A stretch of DNA of 64,000 bases from Flavisolibacter longurius (GCA_014163555.1 JACJGO010000009.1:62001-126000); one strand, 5' to 3'. Shown: positions 8,169 through 17,525, counted from the stretch's first letter. Made by a program: numbers and translations. Notes: a model not told the origin generated them from the sequence alone.

Positions 8169-9131
8169 AACAATCCCCTTCACCCGCAGGCGACCATTGG
8201 ATAGCTCCAGCGCCGGGGCCGGGAATTTCAGTACATTGAGGGCTGAAAAAACAGTGCGTAAAACTTTGCTGTTGGTTTTGATCCGGGTAAAATCCACATC
8301 CGGTGCCAGGTACCACTGGCGGAATCGTTTCAGATCCCGCCGGTCAAAACTCAGATTTCCATCTTCATCAAGCGCAATATTTTCGTAGCCGCCGAACATA
8401 TTCTCGGCACCGTATCCAAAAGCAATGTTGAACCAATCGGGCAAGTGGCTTTGCGGAAGAAAGGCTTTCAGGTTAGCGCTGATCCAATAGATTTGCGCAT
8501 TATAATCTTTCAGCAGTCGTCCCTGGAAAGAAGACCCAAACAGGTCGTCGGCCCTTTCCTGTAAGTCATCCTGGCCGTATTGTTTTACGGAAGAAGAAAA
8601 CTTAAAACCGATACGCTGTTCTTTCCAGGCTGCCTGTTGCCCCACATAAAGAGCAGCACCGGAAAAGTTGGCGCCCACATCCGCCCAACTCCATCCCCAT
8701 TTGGCCGAACGGCCGTCGAGGTATTCAATGGAAAGCATGTAGAGCATACTGCTTCCGGTTCCCACCCAAAGCGCCGTTTTCTCTGAAACGCCGGCCCAGC
8801 GCCAGAGATCCGATGTTAAACGGCTTGTATGATAAGCCGTCCAGCCATGCCCCACTTTATCCACTTGCTGCCATTCACCGGCATCGTTAAACGTATGCAG
8901 GCCGGTTTTTGGATAATCCTCGTACCAGGCCTGGCTTAAAAAAAGAAAGGAGCCACCGTATCCAGCTACGCTGGCGCCGCCAACAAGCCATTTGCGTGCA
9001 GGGTTGGTGTAGTTTTTATGCGGTACTGCCGGCAATGAAGGGAGCGTATCCTTTTGCGTTAGGGGTGCCGGCGTCTGGCTGAATGCGGTTATGAAGAAAA
9101 AAAGGGATGTGCAAAGAAGCCACGGTTTCAC
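8163..9131 (-). CDS. DUF2279 (YfiM-like) secreted protein
   Basis: 322 residues from a GTG start, with a signal peptide (about 1-18, ending near AFSQ). The region from VDKVGHGWTAYHTSR to EYLDGRSAKWGWSWAD matches the DUF2279/YfiM family of envelope proteins of unknown role. The GTG is preferred because a perfect TAnnTTTG box ends 4 bases before it, a spacing shared by three other genes here. Confidence 0.75.
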   Translation of the reverse strand: MKPWLLCTSLFFFITAFSQTPAPLTQKDTLPSLPAVPHKNYTNPARKWLVGGASVAGYGGSFLFLSQAWYEDYPKTGLHTFNDAGEWQQVDKVGHGWTAYHTSRLTSDLWRWAGVSEKTALWVGTGSSMLYMLSIEYLDGRSAKWGWSWADVGANFSGAALYVGQQAAWKEQRIGFKFSSSVKQYGQDDLQERADDLFGSSFQGRLLKDYNAQIYWISANLKAFLPQSHLPDWFNIAFGYGAENMFGGYENIALDEDGNLSFDRRDLKRFRQWYLAPDVDFTRIKTNSKVLRTVFSALNVLKFPAPALELSNGRLRVKGIVY

Positions 9132-9135
9132 CGAT

Positions 9136-9143
9136 CAAATGTA
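9136..9143 (-). promoter_or_regulatory. TACATTTG promoter box, 4 bases before a GTG start
   Basis: TACATTTG on the minus strand matches TAnnTTTG. Only CGAT (read from the plus strand, 9132-9135) separates it from the GTG start of the DUF2279 gene, so the transcript would begin at or next to the start codon. Confidence 0.65.
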
Positions 9144-9224
9144 CGGACACTTAACTTCGCGTAGTTTGAAAAAAAGGATACCTTCAAACGAACCCAAACC
9201 ATAACCTTTATTAAAACTTGCAAT

Positions 9225-10952
9225 ATGGATGCACAGATCGAGCAAAAAGTAGCTACCTGGCTTAACGGCGCTTATGATGACGATGTAAAAAGCAGTATAC
9301 GGGACCTGCAGCAAAATAATCCGGACGAACTGGCGGATGCCTTTTATCGCAACCTTGAATTTGGTACGGGCGGCTTGCGGGGTATCATGGGCATTGGTAC
9401 TAACCGGATGAACAAATACACGGTAGGTATGGCTACACAGGGCTATACCAATTACCTGAAGCAATCATTCCCCAACGAAGAAATAAAAGTTGCCATTGCA
9501 CACGACAGCCGCAACAACAGCCGCTTTTTTGCCGAAACCGTGGCCAATGTTTTTGCTGCCAATGGGCTGAAAGTTTTCCTGTTTGAAGAACTGCGCCCAA
9601 CACCGGAACTTTCTTTCGCCATCCGGCACCTGGGTTGCAAAGGTGGTGTGGTGTGTACAGCTTCGCACAACCCTAAAGAATATAATGGCTATAAAGCTTA
9701 CTGGGTGGACGGTGGTCAACTGGTACCGCCGCACGATAAAGCCGTGATTACAGAAGTGGAAAAGATCGGTGATGTGAACGACGTAAAATGGTCGGGTGGG
9801 GAAAAGAATATTACCCTAATTGGAAAGGAATTGGATGAAGCCTACATCGCTATGGTGAAAGGGCTCAGCGTTTACCCTGAAGTCATCAGAGAGCAGAAAG
9901 ATCTCAAGATCGTTTATACGTCCATTCATGGAACCGGCATCAAACTGGTGCCGCAGGTATTGCAGGCCTTTGGCTTTGAAAATATCACAATCGTAGAGGA
10001 ACAGGCGACACCCGATGGTAATTTCCCCACCGTGGTTTACCCCAACCCCGAAGAAAGTGAAGCCATGAGTATTGGCCTGAAAAAAGCGCAGGAGATGGAT
10101 GCCGATATTCTTTGCGGAACCGATCCGGATGCGGATCGTGTAGGCATTGGCGTGAAAAATACCAAGGGCGAATGGGTGCTGATGAACGGAAACCAGACTG
10201 CTGTGTTGGCGTTTAATTATATGATTGAAGCCCGCAAGGAAAAAGGCCTGCAGCAACCCAACGATATGGTGGTAAAAACGATTGTAACCACCAATATGAT
10301 CGACGTTATTGCAAAAGAAGCCGGAGTAACCTGTTACAATGTGCTGACCGGGTTTAAATGGATCGCTGAACTGATTCGGGAAAAAGAAGGATCTGAAAAA
10401 TATGTTGTGGGCGGTGAAGAAAGTTATGGGCTGATGATCGGCGACCAGGTTCGGGACAAAGATGCCGTTTCGGCGGTAGCGTTATTGTGCGAGATGGCAG
10501 CCTACGAAAAATCGAAAGGCCGCAGCCTGTATGAAAAAATGCTGGACCTCTATGTGAAGTTTGGCTACTACCAGGAAGACCTGATCTCCATTACCAAAAA
10601 AGGCCGCAACGGCCAGCAAGAAATTGCAGACATGATGGAAGACTTCCGGGCTAATCCTCCTAAAGAACTGGCCGGCAGCAAAGTAGTGGAATTGCTGGAT
10701 TACGAAAAGCGGGTAAAGACCAACCTGCAAACAGGCGCCACGGAAGAAATTACCCTTCCCAAATCCAATGTATTACAGTTTATAACTGAAGACGGCAGCA
10801 AGATCAGTGCAAGGCCTTCGGGTACGGAACCCAAGATCAAATTTTACTTTAGTGTAAATACATCCCTGGGTTCAGTGGACAAGTTTGACGAAGCCCAGCA
10901 AAAGGCAAAGGGCAAGATCAAGCAGATCATCAGCGATATGAACTTATCCTGA
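9225..10952 (+). CDS. phospho-sugar mutase (phosphoglucomutase/phosphomannomutase)
   Basis: 575 residues, the long alpha-D-phosphohexomutase type. The phosphoserine loop TASHNPKEYNGYK has Ser at 147, the metal loop DPDADR lies at 300-305, the sugar loop GGEESYG near 400, and the phosphate loop RPSGTEPKIKF near 530. It interconverts hexose-1- and hexose-6-phosphates, feeding glycogen or nucleotide-sugar synthesis. A second mutase, GlmM, lies at 17621, so this one is more likely the glucose/mannose enzyme. Confidence 0.9.
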   Translation: MDAQIEQKVATWLNGAYDDDVKSSIRDLQQNNPDELADAFYRNLEFGTGGLRGIMGIGTNRMNKYTVGMATQGYTNYLKQSFPNEEIKVAIAHDSRNNSRFFAETVANVFAANGLKVFLFEELRPTPELSFAIRHLGCKGGVVCTASHNPKEYNGYKAYWVDGGQLVPPHDKAVITEVEKIGDVNDVKWSGGEKNITLIGKELDEAYIAMVKGLSVYPEVIREQKDLKIVYTSIHGTGIKLVPQVLQAFGFENITIVEEQATPDGNFPTVVYPNPEESEAMSIGLKKAQEMDADILCGTDPDADRVGIGVKNTKGEWVLMNGNQTAVLAFNYMIEARKEKGLQQPNDMVVKTIVTTNMIDVIAKEAGVTCYNVLTGFKWIAELIREKEGSEKYVVGGEESYGLMIGDQVRDKDAVSAVALLCEMAAYEKSKGRSLYEKMLDLYVKFGYYQEDLISITKKGRNGQQEIADMMEDFRANPPKELAGSKVVELLDYEKRVKTNLQTGATEEITLPKSNVLQFITEDGSKISARPSGTEPKIKFYFSVNTSLGSVDKFDEAQQKAKGKIKQIISDMNLS

Positions 10953-10957
10953 ATATT

Positions 10958-11074
10958 TGAACTGGGATAGATGGGATGGTAGGGATTCATAAGATCATTA
11001 TTAAGAAAGGCTGTTCGTACGAACAGCCTTTCTTTTTATCCCAAACATCTCATCCAACAAATCCAAGTTCAGAC
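10958..11074. repeat. nested palindromic element, copy 2 (inverted)
   Basis: Outer arms tgaactgggat (10958-10968) and atccaagttca (11061-11071) pair with one mismatch around a terminator hairpin. Its left side equals the reverse complement of copy 1's right side over 20 bases, and its right side matches the reverse complement of copy 1's left side with a 4-base indel, so the two copies are inverted relative to each other. Confidence 0.9.
11003..11036 (+). terminator. terminator after the phosphohexomutase gene
   Basis: Stem AAGAAAGGCTGTTC (11003-11016) pairs perfectly with 11021-11034 around GTAC, followed by T residues. It lies at the centre of the palindromic element. Confidence 0.85.
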
Positions 11075-11080
11075 ACTAAA

Positions 11081-11102
11081 AAAGCGCTCAGTTGAGCGCT
11101 TT
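11081..11102 (-). terminator. terminator after the methyltransferase-family gene
   Basis: Perfect 10-bp stem AAAGCGCTCA / TGAGCGCTTT with a 2-base loop. On the minus strand it is followed by a T tract, so it suits the gene at 11251-11838; it may work both ways. Confidence 0.75.
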
Positions 11103-11250
11103 CTTCTCTTGTGGCGGATGGACTTAATGCTATCTATAATGAATTTGGTTGCGGTATTCGATAACACAAAGTAAACATACCATTTTGTGCATCTGTATCC
11201 CGAATCGATGAACGGGAAAAAGGAGTGGTGGATTAGCAGGATAGTTTCGT

Positions 11251-11838
11251 TCAACGAAACCGCGGAATCAGTTTGGGCACGCTTTTCTGGTAGGCACGGT
11301 ACTGGTCTCCAAACTCTGCTATGAGCTTGGTTTCTTCCAGTTGAATGGCATAAAGGGTATAAGCGGTGATCACCACATTTGAAATAAGCAGGCTCAGGGT
11401 GGGCGCCAATAACCACAAGCCCCAGATGGCCAAAAACGTTCCGAGGTACAAAGGATGGCGCATATAACGATGTATGCCTTTGATCATAAGCTGTGACGAA
11501 GGCGTTTCCTGCACCAGGCTTTTTATGCCACTTAGGCTGACAAAATATTTTTTAATACAAACCAGCATGATGCCAACACCGGTAATCCCGATAAGGATGC
11601 CAGCAAGCGTCGAAAAAATTGTTTTTGGAAAAAGATCAACGCTTTGCATGCGCAGCTGGTAAAATACAATTGCAAAAAGTGACACCGCAGCAAACAGGGT
11701 ATAAAAAAGCCGGTAATGACGAAAACGTTTGCCGGCCATCTTTTGCACCCTTGCTTTTACGGAAAGGCTTGCCAGTACGCTGTGTAAAACGCAGTAAACA
11801 ATCCACAAAACCGCAAGGATAAGGTGTGTTTCCAGCAT
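11251..11838 (-). CDS. membrane methyltransferase, isoprenylcysteine/phospholipid type
   Basis: 195 residues with about five membrane helices. The C-terminal part has the ICMT/PEMT signature: RHPLYLGTF near 128-136, then LEETKLIAEFGDQYRAYQ near 167-184, a SAM-binding region in this superfamily. The substrate cannot be told; bacterial members methylate lipids or thiols or are uncharacterised. It is divergent from pcm with about 50 bases between starts. An 8-base palindrome GTTTCGTT/AACGAAAC (11244-11260) overlaps its stop. Confidence 0.75.
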   Translation of the reverse strand: MLETHLILAVLWIVYCVLHSVLASLSVKARVQKMAGKRFRHYRLFYTLFAAVSLFAIVFYQLRMQSVDLFPKTIFSTLAGILIGITGVGIMLVCIKKYFVSLSGIKSLVQETPSSQLMIKGIHRYMRHPLYLGTFLAIWGLWLLAPTLSLLISNVVITAYTLYAIQLEETKLIAEFGDQYRAYQKSVPKLIPRFR

Positions 11839-11876
11839 AGGTAAAAATACACTTGCAAATACAATGCAGGGGTAAA

Positions 11877-11884
11877 TATATTTG
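11877..11884 (+). promoter_or_regulatory. TATATTTG promoter box, 4 bases before pcm ATG
   Basis: TATATTTG matches TAnnTTTG and is followed by CCGA and then the ATG at 11889. The start point expected from the consensus would be at the ATG itself. Confidence 0.65.
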
Positions 11885-11888
11885 CCGA

Positions 11889-12545
11889 ATGAGAGCGACT
11901 GAAGATACCTACCGTCACAAAGGTTTGCGAAGAAGACTTGTGGAAACGGTAAGAGGTAAAGGGATCACCAACGAAAGAATCCTGACTGCTATTGAGAACA
12001 TTCCCCGCCATTTTTTTTTAGACTCTGCTTTTGATGAGGTGGCGTATGAAGACAAAGCCTTTCCCATTGAAGCGGGACAAACCATTTCACAACCTTACAC
12101 GGTTGCTTACCAAACCCAATTGCTGGACGTAAAGCCATTGGAGAAAGTGCTGGAAATTGGCACCGGGAGTGCTTACCAGGCCTGCGTACTGGCTGAAATG
12201 GGGGCCAAGGTTTTCACCATCGAACGGCAGAAGAAACTGTTTGATTCCAACAAGCAGTTTCAATACCTGAAAAAATACCTGAACATTAAATTCTTTTACG
12301 GAGACGGCTACGAAGGGCTTCCTACCTTTGCACCTTTTGATAAAGTATTGATCACGGCGGCGGCACCAATTATCCCGGTAAAACTCATCACGCAACTAAA
12401 GCCCGGCGGCATGATGGTCATTCCGTTTGGCGGGGGGGATGTGCAGATCATGAAGCGCCTGATCAAGCAGACCGATGGCAGCATCCGGGAAGAAGTGTTT
12501 GACCAGTTCAGCTTTGTGCCCATGCTGCAGGGAAAAAATGACTGA
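11889..12545 (+). CDS. pcm: protein-L-isoaspartate O-methyltransferase
   Basis: 218 residues from ATG 11889. An upstream in-frame ATG (11853) would place the promoter box inside the gene, so the later one is chosen. It shows the Pcm substrate region (about 60-75, SQPYTVAYQT) and SAM motif I, LEIGTGSAYQACVLAEMG, near 86-103. It methylates abnormal isoaspartyl residues for protein repair. Length and motif order match the family. Confidence 0.93.
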   Translation: MRATEDTYRHKGLRRRLVETVRGKGITNERILTAIENIPRHFFLDSAFDEVAYEDKAFPIEAGQTISQPYTVAYQTQLLDVKPLEKVLEIGTGSAYQACVLAEMGAKVFTIERQKKLFDSNKQFQYLKKYLNIKFFYGDGYEGLPTFAPFDKVLITAAAPIIPVKLITQLKPGGMMVIPFGGGDVQIMKRLIKQTDGSIREEVFDQFSFVPMLQGKND

Positions 12546-12546
12546 G

Positions 12547-12677
12547 GACGTGAGATGTCAGACGTCAGACGTGAAACTGTGCGTTACTGTACTCTGAACA
12601 GGATTTACGATAATTTGTTGGAGCTTCCAACTTGTGAACTCTCCCCAGTTTCACGTCTGACCTCTCACGTTTGACGT
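12547..12677. repeat. paired 7-base repeat blocks between pcm and the CNNM gene
   Basis: GACGTGA, GATGTCA, GACGTCA, GACGTGA start one base after the pcm stop. The mirrored series (12647-12677), read on the minus strand as AACGTCA, AACGTGA, GAGGTCA, GACGTGA, starts 3 bases after the stop of the convergent CNNM gene. A perfect 13-base inverted repeat (12566-12578 with 12647-12659) joins the blocks. The same unit recurs after the SufT-like gene at 59970. Confidence 0.85.
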
Positions 12678-12680
12678 TCC

Positions 12681-14000
12681 TTATTCTTCTTCTTCTTCCT
12701 CTGCTTCTTCTTTCAGATCGTTCTGGATTTCCTGGCTGGGCTGTACCAACACCTTATCAATCCGGTGGCCGTCCATGTCCATAATCTCGAAACGAAAGCC
12801 TTTCCATTTTAATTTTTCGCCGGCGGTGGGAATGTGTTCCAGTTCGTACAGGATACACCCGGCCAGCGTGTCAAATTCATGCTCTTCTTCGGTCAGCCAC
12901 TCGGTGCGGTTGAAATAGGTGAGAAAATTATAAAACTGGATTTGGGCATCCACCAGGTAGGTTCCATCGCCGCGATCGATAATCTCGTAATCCTCATCGG
13001 CAGCATCAGGCATATCGCCAACAATGGCTTCCATAATATCATTCAGTGTGATCATTCCCCGCAGGCTGCCGTATTCATCCACAATAAAACAAGCGTGAAA
13101 TTTTGATTCCTTGAACTTGGCCATTACCTGGTAAGCCGAGATGTTGTCAGGGACAAACAGGGCCGGCTTCATCAGGTCTTTAAAAAGGGTGAAGTCGTCG
13201 TTCAGGTACATATCCTTCAGCGAAACCACACCTTTGATCGCATCCATCTCGCTATCGCAGATAGGATAGAAGGAGTGTGGGTTTTGAAAGATTTTCTCCC
13301 GAATCTTATCTTCCGTATCATTCACATCAAACCACACAATATCGCTGCGGTGGGTCATGAGCGACGTAATGTTTCGGTCGCCGAGGTGAAAGATGCGTTC
13401 GATCATTTCCTTTTCTTCTTCCTCCACCGTGCCCGATTCGGTTCCTTCCGTGATAATTGCCTTGATCTCGTCTTCCGTTACAAAATCATCCCGCTTGCTG
13501 CGGATGTTGAAGATCTTAAAAAACAGGTTGCTGGTTTTATTCAGCAGCCATACAAAAGGGTGCGTAATGCGGGAAAAAACAGCCATAGGCTTGGCTGAGT
13601 TTTTGGCGATGGTCTCCGCATTGATCAAGGCAATTCGCTTGGGAATCAGTTCACCAAACACAATGGAGAGATACGTTACCAGAATAACAATCAGTGTGGT
13701 GGAAATAGTAGCGGCATAGGGCTTTAAAACAGTGATGCCCTCAATCACCGGTTGCAGTTGCTTGCTGAATTTTTCACCCGAATACACACCCGTAAAAATG
13801 GCAATAAGGGTAATGCCAATCTGTACGGTGGAAAGAAAAATTTCCGGATTGTTTGAGAGGTCCAGGGCACTCCGGGCTTTGGCATCACCTTTATCGGCCA
13901 TGCTTTCCAGTCTGGATTTCCGGGCCGAAACGAGGGCAATTTCAGCCATTACAAAAAGAGCGTTCAAAAAAATCAATCCGATCAATATGACAATGTCCAT
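12681..14000 (-). CDS. CNNM/CorC-type membrane protein with CBS domains
   Basis: 439 residues: a CNNM (DUF21) membrane domain (about 1-190), a CBS pair (about 205-330, e.g. THRSDIVWFD and VDEYGSLRGMITLNDI) and a CorC_HlyC domain near the C-terminus. Family members are linked to Mg2+ or Co2+ efflux or sensing, often labelled 'hemolysin' without proof. The tail is almost all glutamate (EEAEEEEEE). A direct role cannot be assigned. Confidence 0.88.
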   Translation of the reverse strand: MDIVILIGLIFLNALFVMAEIALVSARKSRLESMADKGDAKARSALDLSNNPEIFLSTVQIGITLIAIFTGVYSGEKFSKQLQPVIEGITVLKPYAATISTTLIVILVTYLSIVFGELIPKRIALINAETIAKNSAKPMAVFSRITHPFVWLLNKTSNLFFKIFNIRSKRDDFVTEDEIKAIITEGTESGTVEEEEKEMIERIFHLGDRNITSLMTHRSDIVWFDVNDTEDKIREKIFQNPHSFYPICDSEMDAIKGVVSLKDMYLNDDFTLFKDLMKPALFVPDNISAYQVMAKFKESKFHACFIVDEYGSLRGMITLNDIMEAIVGDMPDAADEDYEIIDRGDGTYLVDAQIQFYNFLTYFNRTEWLTEEEHEFDTLAGCILYELEHIPTAGEKLKWKGFRFEIMDMDGHRIDKVLVQPSQEIQNDLKEEAEEEEEE

Positions 14001-14009
14001 CTATTTCAA

Positions 14010-14615
14010 TTAAGGTTCAGAGACCAGTTTACCAAAATTATGACGGTAAACTGTAGCAGTAATATAACCTGCCAACGTACCCAGCAGCATACCTGCCAAA
14101 ATATCGGTGGGGTAGTGCACACCTACATAGATCTGCGCAAAACAAATCAGCAGGGCCCACAGGTAAAACAGGTATATCCAGTGTTTAAAACTACTTCGAA
14201 AACTAAGTACCATAAATGTTGCCAAACCAAAATGGTTGGCGGCATGGTTGGAGAGAAAGCTGTAGCCTCCGGGGCAGGCATGAATCACCAGCCGTACCTG
14301 ACCGGCCAGCGACGGCTCGTTGCAAGGCCGGATGCGCCGAATGGTTTCTTTAAATAAATAGGTACCCGTCAGGTCGGCCAAGGCTACCGTGGTCAAAAAG
14401 CCAACCGACCACCAAAGTCCTCTTTTGCCAAAATTCAGGTAAACAAATCCAAGAATAAAAAGATACAGCGGCGCCCAGAATACCGAATCCCGGAAAAAAG
14501 GTAGGATGGTATCAAAAAATGGGTTTGCCAATTTGTGATTCAAGGCCAAGAAAGCCCGGGTATCCCAATCCTGGAGAGTTTGCCAGAAAGAAACGCTTAG
14601 TAAGGAGCTTGGCAT
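14010..14615 (-). CDS. PAP2-family membrane phosphatase
   Basis: 201 residues from MPSSLLSV; in-frame ATGs further upstream would lie across the promoter box at 14620-14627. It has about five membrane helices and the PAP2 motifs: a KETIRRIRP-type first motif, GGYSFLSNHAAN (SNHA, second) and YVGVHYPTDILAG (third). It probably dephosphorylates a lipid phosphate such as undecaprenyl-PP or phosphatidate. It lies back to back with the sulfatase gene. Confidence 0.85.
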   Translation of the reverse strand: MPSSLLSVSFWQTLQDWDTRAFLALNHKLANPFFDTILPFFRDSVFWAPLYLFILGFVYLNFGKRGLWWSVGFLTTVALADLTGTYLFKETIRRIRPCNEPSLAGQVRLVIHACPGGYSFLSNHAANHFGLATFMVLSFRSSFKHWIYLFYLWALLICFAQIYVGVHYPTDILAGMLLGTLAGYITATVYRHNFGKLVSEP

Positions 14616-14619
14616 GGCG

Positions 14620-14627
14620 CAAATGTA
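14620..14627 (-). promoter_or_regulatory. TACATTTG promoter box, 4 bases before the PAP2 ATG
   Basis: TACATTTG on the minus strand; the spacer read from the plus strand is GGCG (14616-14619), followed by the ATG at 14615. The spacing is identical to three other genes in the window. Confidence 0.65.
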
Positions 14628-14714
14628 CACCATCAGGCAGGTTTCGTCGAAAAGAGGCGGCACAGAGCGAAAAATTGACTTTTTTTGCAGCTTGTCCATT
14701 ACCGTCGACACATC

Positions 14715-16679
14715 ATGATCGTTAAACTACGCTTGCCACGAACCTTGCTCTGGGTGCTGAATGTCTTCATCATCTATGCCCTGCTGTTTACGGCTTTCCG
14801 TTTGCTTACATTTTTGCTTTTTAAACCGGAGGATGGCGATGCAACCGATGTGGTTTCGGCTTTTTTACTCGGCTTTCGTTTCGACCTGCGGTGGATCAGT
14901 TTATTGCTTCTGCCCATTGTTGCGGCCAGTGTTGTGCCGAGGTTCTCGCCGTATCATTCTGTAGGCAACAAAAAACTTTGGTCGTGGTACCTGGCCCTTT
15001 CTACATTTTTCGTTTTCCTGATATATGCCATCGATTACGGCTGCTTTGCCTACTTTGGGGTAAGACTGGGAGCAACCGTGCTGAATTTTGCCGACGATAC
15101 CGTGATCGCTGCACAAATGCTTTGGGAAATGTATCCCCTGTTCTGGATGATTGCCGGCCTGGTGATGTTGGTTTTGGTCCTTCGTTATCTTTTTCAATAC
15201 CTGCACAAAAAGGTGGAAGCTGACAAGGCCTCCGATCTGCCGCTTCGCAAAAATGTGTTGCTGGCAACCGTTCTTCTGCTCTTATTTTTTGTGTACGGAA
15301 GTTTGCCTGGACCGTTGCAGTGGGACAGGGCTTTTCAGCATAAAGACGATTTCAGCGGTTATCTTTCGCTTAACCCGTTGCAGTCGGTTTACTCCACCCT
15401 GCACTTTCGCAAGCCGCATGTTGACGAACACAAAACAAAGAATGCCTACCCGGTTTTGCAGCAATGGATGGCCTGGGATTCTACGGCTACTTCCTACCGC
15501 AGAACCGTAGCGCCATCTGCCGCTTATTTTACCCAAAAGCCCAATGTGGTGCTGGTGGTTTGCGAATCGTTCAGCATGTACAAAAGCAGCATGAGCGGGA
15601 ACCCGTTGAACACAACGCCTTATTTCAAATCGCTTAGTGATAGCGGTATTTTTTTCAACCACTGTTTTTCTCCGCATTTTTCTACGGCCCGTGGCATGTT
15701 TGCCATTCTCACCGGAACTCCGGATGTGCAGTTGGCCAAATTTTCTACCCGTACCGAAGCGGGCAAAAACCAGCACACCATCATCAACAACTTCGAGGGC
15801 TACAACCGGTTTTACTTTCTTGGCGGCAGCCCGGCTTTCAACAATTTTGAAGGGCTTTTGCAAAATGTTTCTGGCGTAAAAATGATGACGGAAGGTGATT
15901 TTGTATCCAAGCCCATCGACGTGTGGGGTATCAGCGACAAAGCGTTGTTCCTGGAAGCTAATAAAACCTTTGCGCAGCAAAAGGATCCGTTTTTTGCCAT
16001 TATTCAAACCGCCGACAATCATCCGCCCTACAGCATTGCCGAAGAAGACAAAGATTTTGTTCGAAAACAGGTGGATGAAAAAACGCTGGAGGCAAACGGT
16101 TTTACCTCGGTGGAAGAATACAATGCAATGCGCTATTTTGATTACAGCGTGGAAAAATTTATGGAAGCGGCTAAAAAAGAAGCCTATTTCCAAAACACAC
16201 TTTTTGTTTTCATAGGCGATCATGGCGTAGCGGGCAATGCCACCGCCGTGTACCGGCCGGCATGGACAGAGAATCGCATCACTGAAATGCACATTCCGCT
16301 CCTGTTTTATGCTCCCGGTCACCTGACGGCGCAACAACGGAAGGAAGTTGTTTCACAAATTGATGTACTCCCAACCATAGCCGGGATCGTGGGGCAAAAA
16401 CATATAAACAGTACGCTGGGCCGTGATGTGGTGGGCCAAAAGAATAACCACAGCGCTTTTTTTATCCGGCACGACGAAGGCGAAATTGGCCTGCTGACGG
16501 ATGATTTCTATTTTACAAAGAACATCCTGTTCGAAAAAGAATCCTTGCAATTACTGAACGAAAAAAAGATTTACAATTCTGCTCAAAAAGATTCCGTTCA
16601 AAAAAAATACAGCGCCCTGGCATCAGCCTACCTGGAAACCGCCCGGTGGATGCTGCTTAATAACAAACCTGAACCGTGA
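14715..16679 (+). CDS. LtaS-like membrane sulfatase/phosphoglycerol transferase
   Basis: 654 residues from ATG 14715. About five N-terminal membrane helices (1-210) precede a sulfatase-fold domain. Metal and nucleophile motifs are visible: VVLVVCESFSMYK, the likely nucleophile Thr in FSTARGMFAILTG, and FIGDHGV. The architecture matches LtaS and the OpgB/EptA-like alkaline phosphatase superfamily. In a Gram-negative it more likely decorates glycans or lipids with phosphoglycerol or phosphoethanolamine than makes teichoic acid. It is divergent from a PAP2 phosphatase. Confidence 0.82.
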   Translation: MIVKLRLPRTLLWVLNVFIIYALLFTAFRLLTFLLFKPEDGDATDVVSAFLLGFRFDLRWISLLLLPIVAASVVPRFSPYHSVGNKKLWSWYLALSTFFVFLIYAIDYGCFAYFGVRLGATVLNFADDTVIAAQMLWEMYPLFWMIAGLVMLVLVLRYLFQYLHKKVEADKASDLPLRKNVLLATVLLLLFFVYGSLPGPLQWDRAFQHKDDFSGYLSLNPLQSVYSTLHFRKPHVDEHKTKNAYPVLQQWMAWDSTATSYRRTVAPSAAYFTQKPNVVLVVCESFSMYKSSMSGNPLNTTPYFKSLSDSGIFFNHCFSPHFSTARGMFAILTGTPDVQLAKFSTRTEAGKNQHTIINNFEGYNRFYFLGGSPAFNNFEGLLQNVSGVKMMTEGDFVSKPIDVWGISDKALFLEANKTFAQQKDPFFAIIQTADNHPPYSIAEEDKDFVRKQVDEKTLEANGFTSVEEYNAMRYFDYSVEKFMEAAKKEAYFQNTLFVFIGDHGVAGNATAVYRPAWTENRITEMHIPLLFYAPGHLTAQQRKEVVSQIDVLPTIAGIVGQKHINSTLGRDVVGQKNNHSAFFIRHDEGEIGLLTDDFYFTKNILFEKESLQLLNEKKIYNSAQKDSVQKKYSALASAYLETARWMLLNNKPEP

Positions 16680-16784
16680 TTTATTGGATTAGAGGAATAG
16701 ACAGAAAAATAGACAAATGTATTCTTTACGAAACCTCATTTTTTAAAATAGTTGCTTTATGCTAAAAAGGAGATTCGGTACTGT

Positions 16785-17525
16785 TTAGACAAATTTCTTT
16801 GCTATCACAATCAATCGCGGCGTTTTCAGTACATTATATTCCCGCAGGGCATAATCACCAAATACTTCCTGCACCTGCACTTTGTAAAATGACAGCATAT
16901 CGGTAAAATCGCCCAGGCTCAGTTTGGCCACTTTTTCCGTGTACTCCACCGGTTTTTCCAGCGCTGCATCCCTGATGATGATGCGTTTGAAAAAATGGGT
17001 TTCGTCGTGCCACCGATGAATTTCATAGCTGGTGCCATCAATATTTTTCAATTCGTTGTGCACAAGGTGCTCTTCGGCATAATGCACATTGAGGTAGTCA
17101 AAAAGCAAGGTGCCGCCCGGCTTTACATTGTTCACAAGCGACCGCACCGCATCCTCATGTTCGCGGCGGGTGTTGAAATAACCAAAAGACGTGAAGAAGT
17201 TAAACGCATAGTCAAAATAATTGATCCAGGAAGGCAGGCGCATATCCTGCTGGTAAAAATGCAGGTTGTCGGTTTCAGCCTGTTTGGCAAAAGCTATGCT
17301 GTTAAAAGAAAGATCAATCCCTGTGACATCAAATCCTTTCGACGCGAGATAACGTGCATGCCGGCCGCGGCCACAACCGGCGTCCAGCATCCGGCTTTGT
17401 GGGGCAGGTTTAAGGTGATCCAGCAGGCGATCTATAAAAGCCTGCGCTTCTTTTTCATCCCGGTTGAAGTAGAGCTTATGGTAATAATCCGAATCAAACC
17501 ATTCTTTATACCACTCGTTAATCAT
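16785..17525 (-). CDS. class I SAM-dependent methyltransferase
   Basis: 246 residues. SAM motif I is MLDAGCGRGRHARYLASKG near 45-63, followed by VTGIDLS. The middle YFDYAFNFFTSFGYF and KPGGTLLFDYLN are typical of the UbiE/Methyltransf_25 group. The substrate is unknown. A TACTTTTG box on the minus strand at 17539-17546 lies 13 bases before the start. Confidence 0.82.
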   Translation of the reverse strand: MINEWYKEWFDSDYYHKLYFNRDEKEAQAFIDRLLDHLKPAPQSRMLDAGCGRGRHARYLASKGFDVTGIDLSFNSIAFAKQAETDNLHFYQQDMRLPSWINYFDYAFNFFTSFGYFNTRREHEDAVRSLVNNVKPGGTLLFDYLNVHYAEEHLVHNELKNIDGTSYEIHRWHDETHFFKRIIIRDAALEKPVEYTEKVAKLSLGDFTDMLSFYKVQVQEVFGDYALREYNVLKTPRLIVIAKKFV

